Assembly (NCBI GenBank): GCA_964402975.1
Contig: CAYOEM010000009.1
Coordinates: 1 to 64,000 of the forward strand
Direction of reading: 5' to 3'
Source: CAMDKS01 sp964402975
Lineage (GTDB): Bacteria > Bdellovibrionota_B > Oligoflexia > Oligoflexales > RGVZ01
Length of the DNA stretch: 64,000 nucleotides
Notes under the pieces: generated by a model
Told to the model about the DNA's origin: nothing
The model's database searches: none
What the model saw: only the letters and a program-made list of their open reading frames with translations
Made by a program: the position numbers and the translations under genes
In this document: positions 7,561 to 16,996 of the stretch, one piece after another
Position numbering within the stretch: the stretch's first letter is position 1
Layout of the letters: each line of letters starts with the position of its first letter

Positions 7561-9249
7561 TTGGCGGTCACGGCGCTTCAACAGTTAATGGATCTTCAAC
7601 GATCAATGTACGATCGTGCGATTAGTGACGCGCGCGAAAATATTGGGCATGGCAACGCATCAATTCTAAAATACCAAAGAGAATTCGAATCAAGCCTTCC
7701 AAATCAATTCAATCGGATCAATGCTAACAAGGTTCTCGAGGCTATCGACCGTAATCCCATTATACTTTTTGGTGATTTTCACAGTCACAAGCAAAGTCAA
7801 AGGGCATTTTTGAGAATTTTACGGATGTATCAGAACCGCCCCGATCACGCACCCGTGGTCGTCGGTCTTGAGATGTTTAGATCAAAAGACCAAAAACATC
7901 TCGACAAGTGGATGGAAGGTTCAATCACCGACCAGGAGCTCCTTGACGTGGTTGAATATGAACGGACCTGGGGATTTCCTTGGGCCAACTTCCGACCAAT
8001 CTTGGAATACTGTAAGTACAATGCCATACGTGCCGTTGGGCTGAATACAAATAATGGCGGTAAAGATTCGCTTAAAAAACGAGACGATCACGCAGCAAAA
8101 CTACTAAACGAAATTGTACAATCAGACCCTCGCGTGCGGATATTTTGCTTAATAGGCGAATTCCACTTAGCTGACCCCCATCTGCCTCAGGCCATCGAAA
8201 ATCTGCGGCGGGATGCGAGCCAACCGCCACTCAGAATCTTTGCCAACCTCGATAAGTTTTTCTTCGCCATTAAACACGACAAAATTCATCACAAGGACGA
8301 GTATTTATCGCTCAACAAGAACACGTTTTGTGTTATTAACTCGCCACCTTGGATGAAATGGCATTCACATTCCCTGTGGGAAGAAATGCGGAGGGTTGGG
8401 AGCGTTAAGTTTCTTGAGGAGGCGATAGCACCCGATGATTTCGAATCTGACCTCGACACTGACGGTGATGATGCCTACACCGACGAGGTTCTTGATTTAG
8501 ATTATCACTTACGGCATCTGCAAAAACAGATCTGTAGCTTTTTCAAACTTCCATTATCATCGGAACAGTTCGAACGATTTAACGTGAGCCATGATAATCT
8601 CGACTCTGAGCTTTTAGACATGTCCGCATCATCCAGAGACGCCTTTCTAACCCGCGTCAGCCTGGATGGTTTCGCCGTGGATTACCAACACCGCTTGGTT
8701 TATGTACCAGAGGTAACAATTAACAACCTCGCGGGCGCTGCAGGTCAGATGCTGTTTGGGGCACGAACCCAAATTTGCGAGGACTCAAGTAGCCCGGAGC
8801 AAATTTTCACCGTACAATGCCTAAAATATGCATTTGGCTTCATTGCAAATAAAATTTTAAACCCGCGCATACCGCTACACGATAAGCGGACTCTAGAAGC
8901 GTACATATTATCGTCGCGTGGGAAACGATTAATTGGTCAAATGCGTCAGAGGCGCCATTTAGCAAAGTCTACTCTCGCAGCACAAGCTTGGATTGAGAAA
9001 AACTGGCTACATCCTAGAACATCTCGCCGCTCTCTGCCGCATCTGCCTAAGCGTTTCATGATGCTGGACATGTCAACTGCGCACGAGCTATCTCGTAGTC
9101 TTGCGCAGGTGATTGCTGCGCCGGTTTGCAACGGTTTGGTAAAGGGAAAGCTTGACACCACTGATGTAGCCAAATGGCTTACTCAGGACTGGAAGAACCC
9201 AGATACCATCAAGAAAACAATCGCATCGATGATGGCACTTGCGCTTTAG
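7561..9249 (+). CDS. ChaN-like (haem-binding uptake) domain protein
   Basis: The N-terminal half of this 562-residue protein matches the ChaN-like/Cofac_haem_bdg family: ILFGDFHSHKQSQRAFL, VVVGLEMFRSKDQ, ERTWGFPWANFRPILEY and later IGEFHLADPHLPQ. ChaN itself is an iron-regulated lipoprotein that stacks haem, but this protein has no signal peptide or lipobox, so it is probably cytoplasmic. The C-terminal half (about residues 300-562) is long and unrecognised, much larger than ChaN. The TTG at 7561 is chosen because AGGAAGG lies six bases upstream; the next ATG at 7588 has no such site. It is convergent with the TPR gene, whose stop lies only ten bases away. Confidence 0.7.
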   Translation: MAVTALQQLMDLQRSMYDRAISDARENIGHGNASILKYQREFESSLPNQFNRINANKVLEAIDRNPIILFGDFHSHKQSQRAFLRILRMYQNRPDHAPVVVGLEMFRSKDQKHLDKWMEGSITDQELLDVVEYERTWGFPWANFRPILEYCKYNAIRAVGLNTNNGGKDSLKKRDDHAAKLLNEIVQSDPRVRIFCLIGEFHLADPHLPQAIENLRRDASQPPLRIFANLDKFFFAIKHDKIHHKDEYLSLNKNTFCVINSPPWMKWHSHSLWEEMRRVGSVKFLEEAIAPDDFESDLDTDGDDAYTDEVLDLDYHLRHLQKQICSFFKLPLSSEQFERFNVSHDNLDSELLDMSASSRDAFLTRVSLDGFAVDYQHRLVYVPEVTINNLAGAAGQMLFGARTQICEDSSSPEQIFTVQCLKYAFGFIANKILNPRIPLHDKRTLEAYILSSRGKRLIGQMRQRRHLAKSTLAAQAWIEKNWLHPRTSRRSLPHLPKRFMMLDMSTAHELSRSLAQVIAAPVCNGLVKGKLDTTDVAKWLTQDWKNPDTIKKTIASMMALAL

Positions 9250-9259
9250 TAAATGCACG

Positions 9260-11623
9260 TCATTTCCACAAAGACTCGAACTCAGTCTTAGTGGGGTCAA
9301 GCCTAGTCTTAGCCATCCGCGCTTCAAAACTACCTTTCGGCGCCTTTTCAGCTATCTTCTGCCAAATTGTGGTCGCATCTTTAATCTTGCCTTTTTGATT
9401 TAACTGCTCGGAGAGTGCCCAAGCTGTCTCAAGCCACGGCCCTTCAAGCGGCCACGCCACGCGCTCCTCATACTTTTTTTGCAAATCCGGTGTCTCGAGG
9501 ACCTTTGCCTCAAGATCTAACCATGACTGAAAACAAGACGCGTCCGCTTTACGAACATTTTCTAGTAGTGAATCAGGAACACTCTTAACTCTCGATCGAG
9601 CCAAACGACGTGCCATCTGGCTGGACTGTTTATCCGCAAAAACCCTTGAGATCAGGGGGAACAACGTCTCACATGTACTCTGCTCATCGGATTTGTACCA
9701 GGCGTCTTGTATACTCAGAAGCCAAGGATACGCCGAGGCAACACCGGACGTCCCCAAGACGCGCTTCACGTATCCAACTTGCTCTGCGTTCGGTCTTTTC
9801 GACCAAGTCCGATTGTTCAGCGCCTGATTTAACTTTTCTCGTTCCTTGATTAGAAGGGGCGTCGACTTGGCCGACGTCGCCTCAAACAAGAAGGCAGCCT
9901 GCCGCAGCGCTTCCACATCACTCTTAATCTCTCTGGGCTTAGCCGGCCAAAACTGCAGAGCATTCGCACTCCGCCCAGTAGCCACGTACGCCGTCCATAA
10001 ATTAGCGGCTACATCGTTAGGAATAGTTTGAAATAGCGCTGCGCGCTTTTGCTCAAAAAAATCAGTAGCACTAGCCCAATCTTGTTTCGAGAAATAGTCA
10101 TTGATCTTGGTCGCCTGTACGGTCCGGACTGACGGTAGCATCGCGTCCAAATAACGGCTGCGGGGATAACGCTCGGCGAATTGGCGGACTTTGGCTACCA
10201 TTTCGTCATTTTTTTCTCGGTCGCTGTAACTAGCCGCGTCGCAGGCCCAAACTAATTCCATGAGTGCCGGAGTCGCTTCATTTTTGCGCTTAACATCTTC
10301 GAGAAGCTGCCGCGCGTGCTTCACATTATTTCCTTGGTAACTTGGCAATTCTAAGCATGCGCCGCGAATGGCGGCGATTTCGGCGGCTTCTGTCTTTGGA
10401 AAATCAGACTCAACCTTAAAATACGCCAATCTTGATTTATCCAGCTGCTGCGTCCTATCCTTACCGGTTGCTATGACGGACTTTGCAAGCATCGCGTCTG
10501 CGATTCGAAGTGCCGCCCATGGTAGATTGTAGGTAGCTTGTACAGACGCGCTCGCGCCGGACTTTAAACTATAATCAACCGCGCTTCGCAGTAGCTTTTC
10601 AGACTCATCAAATCGACCAAGCCAGAATATGCTTTCTGCCCTTAATACCGCTTGCTCAGGGTTATAAGTTAAGCGCTCCCGGTCGATCGCGCTCGACATG
10701 GCGTAAAAATCCTCAGCCAACTCATAATTATTCAAGTCATAATATATGTCTGCGGCTCTGCTAAACATGCGCGTTGCTTGGATCTCGTTTGGATCTTGAC
10801 GAATCGCCGTATCGAGCTCTTGGATCGCGCTAAGCAAATCGCGATTTTTAATATACGCCTCGGCTAATATCTGCCTTAACTCAGAGCGATGCGTTGCCGC
10901 CCCTTGCTTGAGTAGAGTCGATAACCCTTCTTGTGCAGCGCCGTAGGCGCTGCGCATTCGTCCGAACCGGTAATAAACTACAGCTAAATTATAAAGACCC
11001 CAGGACGCGTAGCGATCAATCTTTTCGTCGGGAGAATCCTTTTTTTGCAGATACGTCGAGGCGAAAAAGTACGCTAGTCTCTTGGATAGTGCCTGGATCT
11101 CTGCATCCTTAAAATCATATTGAACCAATTCGGCTCGCGCACGGTAGGCCGCCATGGCATTGACTGCGAGGAAAAAGTCGAACGTACGCGTTAACTTTGG
11201 ATCATCCTTGAAGTCTTCGCGACCTGTCAGCCATGCCTGGTGAGCTTTAGCGTAGTTACCACTCAAGAACTCGACTCGGCCGATATTCAGTGACTCCGCA
11301 CGAGCCCCACTACCTTTAACCTGGTACACCATGGAATTGAGGTCCACTTGTTTAAAGTCGAGATCAAAGGTTACCGGTGCGAGCTTGAATGGATATTTCC
11401 AGAAAACCTCTTTTGAAACGGGGCGCTCATCAGGCTTAGTTGCAAAGTCTGCTATGAAAACATAGTTGTCTAAAATTTCCTTAAAGGATTTTTTACTGAA
11501 GTCAAAGGGCTCCGTTTTCTCAGGCTCTTTTTTTGGTACTTTTTTTGCTGGCGCCCCGGCCCAACTTACGTCTGCCACGCTAATAGATAGGAGAGCGGCG
11601 AAAATAAGTTGGTGGCCTATCAT
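9260..11623 (-). CDS. Large exported TPR-repeat protein coupled to motB
   Basis: The 787-residue protein opens with a signal peptide (MIGHQLIFAALLSISVADVSWA) and a Lys/Pro-rich linker, followed by many degenerate helical repeats of TPR type, clearest around LLSAIQELDTAIRQDPNEIQATRMF and NYELAEDFYAMSSAI. It is therefore probably a periplasmic scaffold. Its ATG overlaps the motB stop (ATGA), so it is translated with the stator proteins and may bind the MotB periplasmic domain or the motor; that role is inferred from position only. I do not recognise a named family. The C-terminal third is also helical, with no enzymatic motif visible. Confidence 0.7.
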   Translation of the reverse strand: MIGHQLIFAALLSISVADVSWAGAPAKKVPKKEPEKTEPFDFSKKSFKEILDNYVFIADFATKPDERPVSKEVFWKYPFKLAPVTFDLDFKQVDLNSMVYQVKGSGARAESLNIGRVEFLSGNYAKAHQAWLTGREDFKDDPKLTRTFDFFLAVNAMAAYRARAELVQYDFKDAEIQALSKRLAYFFASTYLQKKDSPDEKIDRYASWGLYNLAVVYYRFGRMRSAYGAAQEGLSTLLKQGAATHRSELRQILAEAYIKNRDLLSAIQELDTAIRQDPNEIQATRMFSRAADIYYDLNNYELAEDFYAMSSAIDRERLTYNPEQAVLRAESIFWLGRFDESEKLLRSAVDYSLKSGASASVQATYNLPWAALRIADAMLAKSVIATGKDRTQQLDKSRLAYFKVESDFPKTEAAEIAAIRGACLELPSYQGNNVKHARQLLEDVKRKNEATPALMELVWACDAASYSDREKNDEMVAKVRQFAERYPRSRYLDAMLPSVRTVQATKINDYFSKQDWASATDFFEQKRAALFQTIPNDVAANLWTAYVATGRSANALQFWPAKPREIKSDVEALRQAAFLFEATSAKSTPLLIKEREKLNQALNNRTWSKRPNAEQVGYVKRVLGTSGVASAYPWLLSIQDAWYKSDEQSTCETLFPLISRVFADKQSSQMARRLARSRVKSVPDSLLENVRKADASCFQSWLDLEAKVLETPDLQKKYEERVAWPLEGPWLETAWALSEQLNQKGKIKDATTIWQKIAEKAPKGSFEARMAKTRLDPTKTEFESLWK

Positions 11624-12450
11624 GGACCTGGCTGCCCCTCTTGCCCGGAGGTTTCTGGATCGTAATTGATATGAATCTCAATTCTTCGATTCATTGCACG
11701 ACCCGCATCTGACGTATTCTGCGCAACGGGCTTTAGGTCAGCATAGCCGGCAATCGATAATTTCGTAGCAGGAAAACCAGCCGTCTTAATTAGATATTTG
11801 GCTACTGAAGCCGCTCTTAGAGATGAAATCTCCCAGTTTGTGAATTGTCCGGCAGCAGGCACATTATCCGTGTGACCCTCCACAACAATCGGACGACCAA
11901 GCTCGATCAAAATCTGACCGAGTCGTTCCATCTCAACTAAAGCGGCGCGTCTCATCTGATACTCGCCACTTTCAAAAAAATGCCTAGCGGCTAATTGTAA
12001 TTTGAAGCCTTGTGGAGTTTTCTCCACACTAACAATTCTGTCTTGCCCCTTGCCGCCCTTCTCAGGGTATTTGTTCGGACCATAAAGGCGGTCTTCGACC
12101 ATGAGCTTTACTTTGTTCATCTCAAGGTCAATTACTTTTGGCCGTTCACCTGCTTTGTATTTTTGAATCAAGGGCTCTCGGATTTGATCTCCCTTAAAAT
12201 TCTCAAAAATTCCGAAACCCTGCGACGTGGGGCCTACTTTTCTATCAACTGGAATATCAGGCAAAGGCATGTTCAACGCATCCGCAACTGAAGCCGCTAC
12301 AACTTTGTTAACTTCGGGGGCTTTGGCGCCTGCCTCTTTGAGAGCATACAAAACGACGAACAACGCGAAAAGCATCGTCACCATGTCGGCGTAAGATACC
12401 AGCCACCGTTCGTGGTTCTCGAACTCAGGGCATTTTTGCTTACTAGCCAT
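11620..12450 (-). CDS. motB: Flagellar motor protein MotB (OmpA-type peptidoglycan-binding)
   Basis: Stator subunit that anchors the ion channel to peptidoglycan. The N-terminus shows the MotB plug signature ERWLVSYADMVTMLFALFVVLYA with the ion-binding Asp at residue 22 in a single membrane helix. After a linker of about 120 residues comes an OmpA/MotB C-terminal domain with VEGHTDNVP, NWEISSLRA and AMNRRIEI. The length of 276 is typical. It follows motA by 40 bases and overlaps the downstream TPR gene by four. The chain carries no lipobox or signal peptide other than the plug helix. Whether protons or sodium drive it cannot be read from the sequence. Confidence 0.92.
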   Translation of the reverse strand: MASKQKCPEFENHERWLVSYADMVTMLFALFVVLYALKEAGAKAPEVNKVVAASVADALNMPLPDIPVDRKVGPTSQGFGIFENFKGDQIREPLIQKYKAGERPKVIDLEMNKVKLMVEDRLYGPNKYPEKGGKGQDRIVSVEKTPQGFKLQLAARHFFESGEYQMRRAALVEMERLGQILIELGRPIVVEGHTDNVPAAGQFTNWEISSLRAASVAKYLIKTAGFPATKLSIAGYADLKPVAQNTSDAGRAMNRRIEIHINYDPETSGQEGQPGP

Positions 12451-12490
12451 CGATCTCCTAGCTCCAAACGGTCAGCTGTCGTCACTGATA

Positions 12491-13255
12491 CTAGTGCTTT
12501 TCTCCGCCGCCATGATCATGGACAAAGACGGATAATTTTTGCTCAATGATCTTGGGATTCATCCCAGTAAGGATGCCCTCGACACCAATGATGACCATGG
12601 CCCTTGCGTGCCCATCGATGACGGCTTTACGTTTTAGTTTCTTACCAACCGGAATTCCGATGATGTTAGCCGCGCCCACACCATATAAAGTCGCGACGAA
12701 GGCGACCGCAATACCAGGTCCAATTTTCTCTGGCTGCTGCAAAACACTCATTACGTGCTGCAATCCGAGTACGGCACCGAGAATTCCGATAGTTGGGCAA
12801 ATCGCTCCGAAATCCTCCCAGAATTTTACACTTACTTCTGCTTCTTCAAAGACAACGTGTGCCGCGGTCTCCAATGTGTCGCGAATAATTTCCGGCGCCG
12901 TACCGTCTACGGCAAGCCCAATGGCAAGTTTCAGCGGCTCGTAAGACAAGGCATCGCGCTTCTTTTCCAGAGCTAGAATCGACTCTTTTCTGGCCGTTTG
13001 AGCGCAGTCAAGAATCTCTGCCATGATCTGTGAGGGGTTGGCTGATGGATTCTTGATAAAAACACCAAGCGCTTTTACCGATCCAATCATATCAGCAAGC
13101 GGATAAGCCATCATGAGAGCGCCGATGGTGCCCCCAAATACAATCATGACCGCTGTGATCGCCCATAGCTGCGAGAGGTGACCGCCTTCGAGCAACATGC
13201 CCCCAATGATCATGGCCCCTGCAACGGGTATACCTAATAAACTGGTCAAGTCCAT
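12491..13255 (-). CDS. motA: Flagellar motor protein MotA
   Basis: Ion-channel subunit of the flagellar stator, 254 residues with four membrane helices. It begins MDLTSLLGIPVAGAMIIGGM, of the PomA/MotA type that starts with a short cytoplasmic segment, and carries GGTIGALMMAYPL and the channel helix region PGIAVAFVATLYGVGAANI near the third and fourth helices. The charged cytoplasmic loop between helices 2 and 3 is present. The start overlaps the end of flbD by ten bases, so flbD, motA, motB and the TPR gene form one unit. The PomA-like opening hints at, but does not prove, sodium coupling. Confidence 0.92.
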   Translation of the reverse strand: MDLTSLLGIPVAGAMIIGGMLLEGGHLSQLWAITAVMIVFGGTIGALMMAYPLADMIGSVKALGVFIKNPSANPSQIMAEILDCAQTARKESILALEKKRDALSYEPLKLAIGLAVDGTAPEIIRDTLETAAHVVFEEAEVSVKFWEDFGAICPTIGILGAVLGLQHVMSVLQQPEKIGPGIAVAFVATLYGVGAANIIGIPVGKKLKRKAVIDGHARAMVIIGVEGILTGMNPKIIEQKLSVFVHDHGGGEKH

Positions 13256-13494
13256 GATGCTCTATCCCCCGATGATGTCGTTGTCGCTGCGTTATTCGAC
13301 GAAATAGACGCACTTGTTAGACACTTGGTCTTAAATTCAAAAACACGGTCTGAGACCTCTTGAAGACTCTCGCTGACGATGAGCATATCGCCGTTGATGA
13401 AGCGAATGAGAGTGTCCGGCGTGGCTTCCGCGTATTTGATGCTGTCGATCAGCACCAAAACCTTCTGCTTGTCGAGTTTTGTCAGTAAAATCAC
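13246..13494 (-). CDS. flbD: FlbD-type flagellar protein
   Basis: The 82-residue protein has the hallmark of the small FlbD family: MILLTKL at the start, a middle segment IKYAEATPDTLIRFINGDMLIV and SLQEVSDRV. Small FlbD proteins are found next to motA in many flagellar operons; their function is not firmly known. The Ser/Thr-rich tail of about 20 residues is longer than usual. The start is a GTG with AAAGG six bases upstream. It is unrelated to the Caulobacter NtrC-type regulator that shares the name. Confidence 0.8.
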   Translation of the reverse strand: MILLTKLDKQKVLVLIDSIKYAEATPDTLIRFINGDMLIVSESLQEVSDRVFEFKTKCLTSASISSNNAATTTSSGDRASWT

Positions 13495-13702
13495 GCTTGC
13501 CTTTCAGCTCGCAAAATTAACAATTTAAGATCACTGCTAATTTTTTGCGTTGGCTCATCTGACCAAAAATTTATGTGGAATTCGTCCTGTCTTACCATTA
13601 TGTTACGGCTCCGCTTCTTTAGCTGTCAATCTTGGTGCGAAGCGCAACCCGCTAATTATTTGGGGGTTTTGACTCAAATCCAAGACATCGCGAGGTTTTC
13701 CA

Positions 13703-14819
13703 GTGGATTTTCATGATCTCTCAAGCGCAAAGCGCAACCTAAAGGAAAAATTTCTGAGAATCAGGGGGTTTCTTTGACCTCGACCAAAAGGCCGAGCGCC
13801 TGAAGGATCTCGAGGCTCAGATTGAGGGTATGCCGGATTTCTGGAATAACCCGAAAGTCTCCGCTCCGGTGCTTAAAGAGAAAAAATCCCTCGAAATGGC
13901 GCTCGACAGAGTGCGTCGACTAGAGAACTTGCAAGGTGACCTCGATGCGGCGATGGAATTCGCTGAAGCCGGCGAGGCGGAGTATCTTGAGGAAGCCAAC
14001 ACCCTGTACGACGGTCTAGCCAAGGAGATCGAAGCTCTAGAGATTCAAAGCCTCTTGAGTGGCGAGACTGACATGAACGGCGCCATCCTGACGATCAATG
14101 CGGGTGCCGGCGGCACAGAGTCTTGTGACTGGGCGAGCATACTGTTCAGGATGTACCTACGATACGCCGAGCGCAAGGGTTGGCAAGCAGAAGTCCACGA
14201 CGTCTTGGCGGGCGAGGAAGCCGGCATAAAGAACGCCACCATAGAGATCAGCGGCGATTTTGCTTACGGCCTCCTCAAAGCAGAGAACGGCGTTCATCGT
14301 TTGGTTCGTATAAGCCCTTTTGATAGTAATGCCCGGCGACACACTAGCTTTGCATCAGTTTTTGTGACTCCAGTTGTTGACGATAGCATTGAGATCGAGA
14401 TCAACCCTGCGGACCTCCGCGTTGACACCTACCGCTCCTCGGGTGCGGGGGGTCAGCACGTCAACAAGACGGACTCGGCCGTACGTATAACCCACATGCC
14501 CTCTGGAATTGTAGTCGCGTCTCAAACTCAGCGATCACAGATACAGAACCGTGAAAATGCCATGAAACTTCTCCGGTCCGCCCTCTACGAGCGCGAGCTT
14601 GAAAAGCGCCGAGCCGCCCAGCAGGCCCTAGAGAGCACCAAAACTGATATTTCCTTTGGTCACCAGATTAGAAGCTATGTTCTTCACCCTTATAAACTGA
14701 TCAAGGACCACAGAACCGACCACGAATCACACACACCGGACGCCGTGCTTGATGGTGCCCTTGACGAATTCATAAATGAGTATTTGGCCCACGCAAAAGA
14801 GGCCTCCAAAGCCACGTAA
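13703..14819 (+). CDS. prfB: Peptide chain release factor 2, with +1 programmed frameshift
   Basis: RF2 ends translation at UGA and UAA. Two frames must be joined. The first starts at GTG 13703 (GAGG upstream) and encodes 24 residues to CTT followed by an in-frame TGA at 13775-13777. The second frame begins with GAC at 13776 and runs to 14819. AGGGGG sits three bases before CTTTGAC, the standard internal Shine-Dalgarno plus slippery codon of RF2 autoregulation. The joined protein is about 371 residues, close to E. coli RF2. It has the stop-reading SPF motif (VRISPFDSNARRHTSFASV) and the catalytic GGQ (GAGGQHVNKTDSAVR). Reading only from the ATG at 13830 would lose about 42 residues. Confidence 0.95.
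13763..13778 (+). promoter_or_regulatory. RF2 programmed +1 frameshift site
   Basis: The string AGGGGGTTTCTTTGAC comprises an internal ribosome-binding-like AGGGGG, a three-base spacer, the slippery codon CTT and the poorly read stop TGA followed by C. Low RF2 lets the ribosome slip from CTT to TTT and continue in the +1 frame, so the factor controls its own level. This is an established mechanism and all elements are present at the expected spacing. Confidence 0.95.
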
Positions 14820-14837
14820 ATAGCGCCCGCCCTTTTT

Positions 14838-14867
14838 TTGACAGTCTTTCACCCCGTCTCGTACAAT
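14838..14867 (+). promoter_or_regulatory. Sigma-70-type promoter of the prkA operon
   Basis: A perfect TTGACA -35 (14838-14843) is followed after 18 bases by TACAAT (14862-14867), a five-of-six -10. It lies 47 bases before the prkA start codon. Transcription would begin near 14875. A stress sigma factor could read it as well; that cannot be told from the sequence. Confidence 0.75.
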
Positions 14868-14914
14868 ATAAAGTGAGGCAGTGGGGTGTTTACGCCCGTC
14901 TAAAGGAGGCTTCG

Positions 14915-16981
14915 ATGAACGCCAAGGAAATTATCTCAACAGTTAAAAGCGGTGGGTTCGAAAAGCAATACGCGGAACTCCATTGGAATGGCTCGTTTGA
15001 GGAATACCTAAATATGGTCATCGAGCGACCTCAAATTGCACGAACGGCGTTTCAGCGCATGTATGACATGATCGCCAGCTACGGCAGCCGCCAGTTTAAA
15101 GAGTACAAAAAGGAGATCACACACTGGAACTTCTTCGATGATCCAATCGACGGCGGACGCGACGCCATTTTCGGCCTAGACGTTCACCTCATGAAACTTG
15201 TGAATACGATTAAAGCCGCCGCTGCAGGATATGGCCCAGAAAAACGCGTCATCTTGCTCCACGGCCCTGTTGGATCTTCGAAATCAACCATTGCACGACT
15301 ACTTAAAAAGGGTCTCGAGGCCTATTCCAAGACGCCCGAAGGCGCGATGTACTCCTACACTTGGATCAATCTCGCCGAGATTCTGAAGATGGAGAACATC
15401 ATGCGTTCTCCAATGAACCAAGATCCCCTTTATCTAATACCGCCAGAAAGACGCGAGGACGTCTTGGCCTTGATAAATAAGAATCGCGACCGCGCAACGC
15501 AAGTCCGCATGGAGGGCGACCTCTCTCCGGCTTGCCGTTATATATACACGGAGCTCATGCGACACTATCAAGGTGACTGGGAAAAGCTTGTAAAAAATCA
15601 CATAACGGTGCAGCGCCTTGTCCTTAGTGAGCGCGACCGGATCGGAATCGGCACGTTCCAACCGAAAGACGAAAAAAATCAAGATTCAACGGAGCTCACA
15701 GGCGACATCAACTACCGCAAAATAGCAGAGTACGGCTCTGACTCCGACCCGCGCGCCTTCAACTTTGACGGTGAATTCAACATCGCCAATCGCGGCATGA
15801 TTGAGTTTATTGAGGTATTAAAACTCGACGTAGCGTTCCTCTATGACTTGCTGACGGCCAGCCAAGAACACAAAATCAAGCCCAAAAAATTCGCTCAGTG
15901 TGACATCGACGAAGTCATTATCGGGCACACCAACGAACCGGAATACAAGAAGCTCCAAAGCAACGAATTCATGGAAGCCCTCCGAGACAGAACCGTGAAA
16001 ATCGACGTGCCTTACATCACAAAACTAAAAGAAGAGGTCAAAATCTACGAAAAAAGTTTTAATGCTAATACCGTCCCACACATTCACATCGCCCCTCATA
16101 CGCTAGAAATGTCGGCCATGTGGGCCGTGCTAACTAGGCTGGAAGAGCCAAAAAAAGCCAACTTGACGTTGATGCAAAAACTAAAACTCTACAACGGCAA
16201 AACTACGCAGCAATATACGGAAGACAACGTTAAAGAACTCCGCAAAGAGGCGGTAAGAGAAGGCCTTGACGGCATCTCTCCGCGCTACATCCAGGACAAG
16301 ATTTCATCAGGTCTCGTTCTCGATAAGGGTAAAGGCTGCATAAACCCCTTCATCGTGCTTAACGAGATGGAGTCTGGGCTTAAAGGACACTCTTTGATCA
16401 ATGACGAGGAGCTTCGAAAGCGCTACCGGGAGCTCTTGAGTGAGGTGAAGCGCGAGTACGAGGACATCGTTAAACACGAGGTGCAAAGAGCCATTTCAGC
16501 CGACGAGAACGCGATTGATAAACTCTGCGGCAACTATATTGACAACGTGAAAGCGTACATACAAAGGGAAAAAGTCAAAAATCCCTACACAGCACAAGCC
16601 GAAGACCCCGATGAGCGCCTTATGCGTTCAATTGAAGAAAAAATCGACATCTCGGAAAATCGAAAAGATGACTTCCGTCGAGAAATTATGAACTACATCG
16701 GAGCCATGGCCATCGAGGGAAAGACATTTGACTTCAGAAGCAATGAGCGGCTTCACAAAGCCCTAGAGCTCAAGTTATTCGAAGACCAAAAGGATACGAT
16801 AAAACTCACAGTGCATGTATCAAAGGTGGTCGACAAGGAGGCACAAGCTAAAATCGATATCGTGAAGAGCCGTCTGATCAAGAACTATGGCTACTGCGAT
16901 ATCTGCGCCAGCGACGCTCTAGGTTTCGTTGCAAGTATCTTTGCCCGAGGGGATGTGCTTAAGGATAAAGATCGGCATTAA
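14915..16981 (+). CDS. prkA: PrkA-type serine protein kinase (YeaG)
   Basis: About 688 residues. The N-terminal part is an AAA-like PrkA ATPase domain with a Walker A GPVGSSKST (about residues 117-125); the C-terminal part is the PrkA kinase-like domain. Family members (YeaG in E. coli) act in starvation and stress responses, and PrkA of Bacillus works in sporulation. ATG 14915 is chosen because AAAGGAGG lies six bases upstream; an in-frame ATG at 14873 would add 14 residues and sits on the promoter. It is the first gene of prkA-yeaH-spoVR, a set conserved in many bacteria, and the spacing to yeaH is 15 bases. Confidence 0.92.
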   Translation: MNAKEIISTVKSGGFEKQYAELHWNGSFEEYLNMVIERPQIARTAFQRMYDMIASYGSRQFKEYKKEITHWNFFDDPIDGGRDAIFGLDVHLMKLVNTIKAAAAGYGPEKRVILLHGPVGSSKSTIARLLKKGLEAYSKTPEGAMYSYTWINLAEILKMENIMRSPMNQDPLYLIPPERREDVLALINKNRDRATQVRMEGDLSPACRYIYTELMRHYQGDWEKLVKNHITVQRLVLSERDRIGIGTFQPKDEKNQDSTELTGDINYRKIAEYGSDSDPRAFNFDGEFNIANRGMIEFIEVLKLDVAFLYDLLTASQEHKIKPKKFAQCDIDEVIIGHTNEPEYKKLQSNEFMEALRDRTVKIDVPYITKLKEEVKIYEKSFNANTVPHIHIAPHTLEMSAMWAVLTRLEEPKKANLTLMQKLKLYNGKTTQQYTEDNVKELRKEAVREGLDGISPRYIQDKISSGLVLDKGKGCINPFIVLNEMESGLKGHSLINDEELRKRYRELLSEVKREYEDIVKHEVQRAISADENAIDKLCGNYIDNVKAYIQREKVKNPYTAQAEDPDERLMRSIEEKIDISENRKDDFRREIMNYIGAMAIEGKTFDFRSNERLHKALELKLFEDQKDTIKLTVHVSKVVDKEAQAKIDIVKSRLIKNYGYCDICASDALGFVASIFARGDVLKDKDRH

Positions 16982-16996
16982 TGAAAGGCATGGTTT

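Noticed and set aside
7230..7571. Minus-strand open frame upstream of the AraC-type gene
   Set aside because: Composition is poor for protein and it overlaps the likely AraC start, the divergent promoters and the palindrome.
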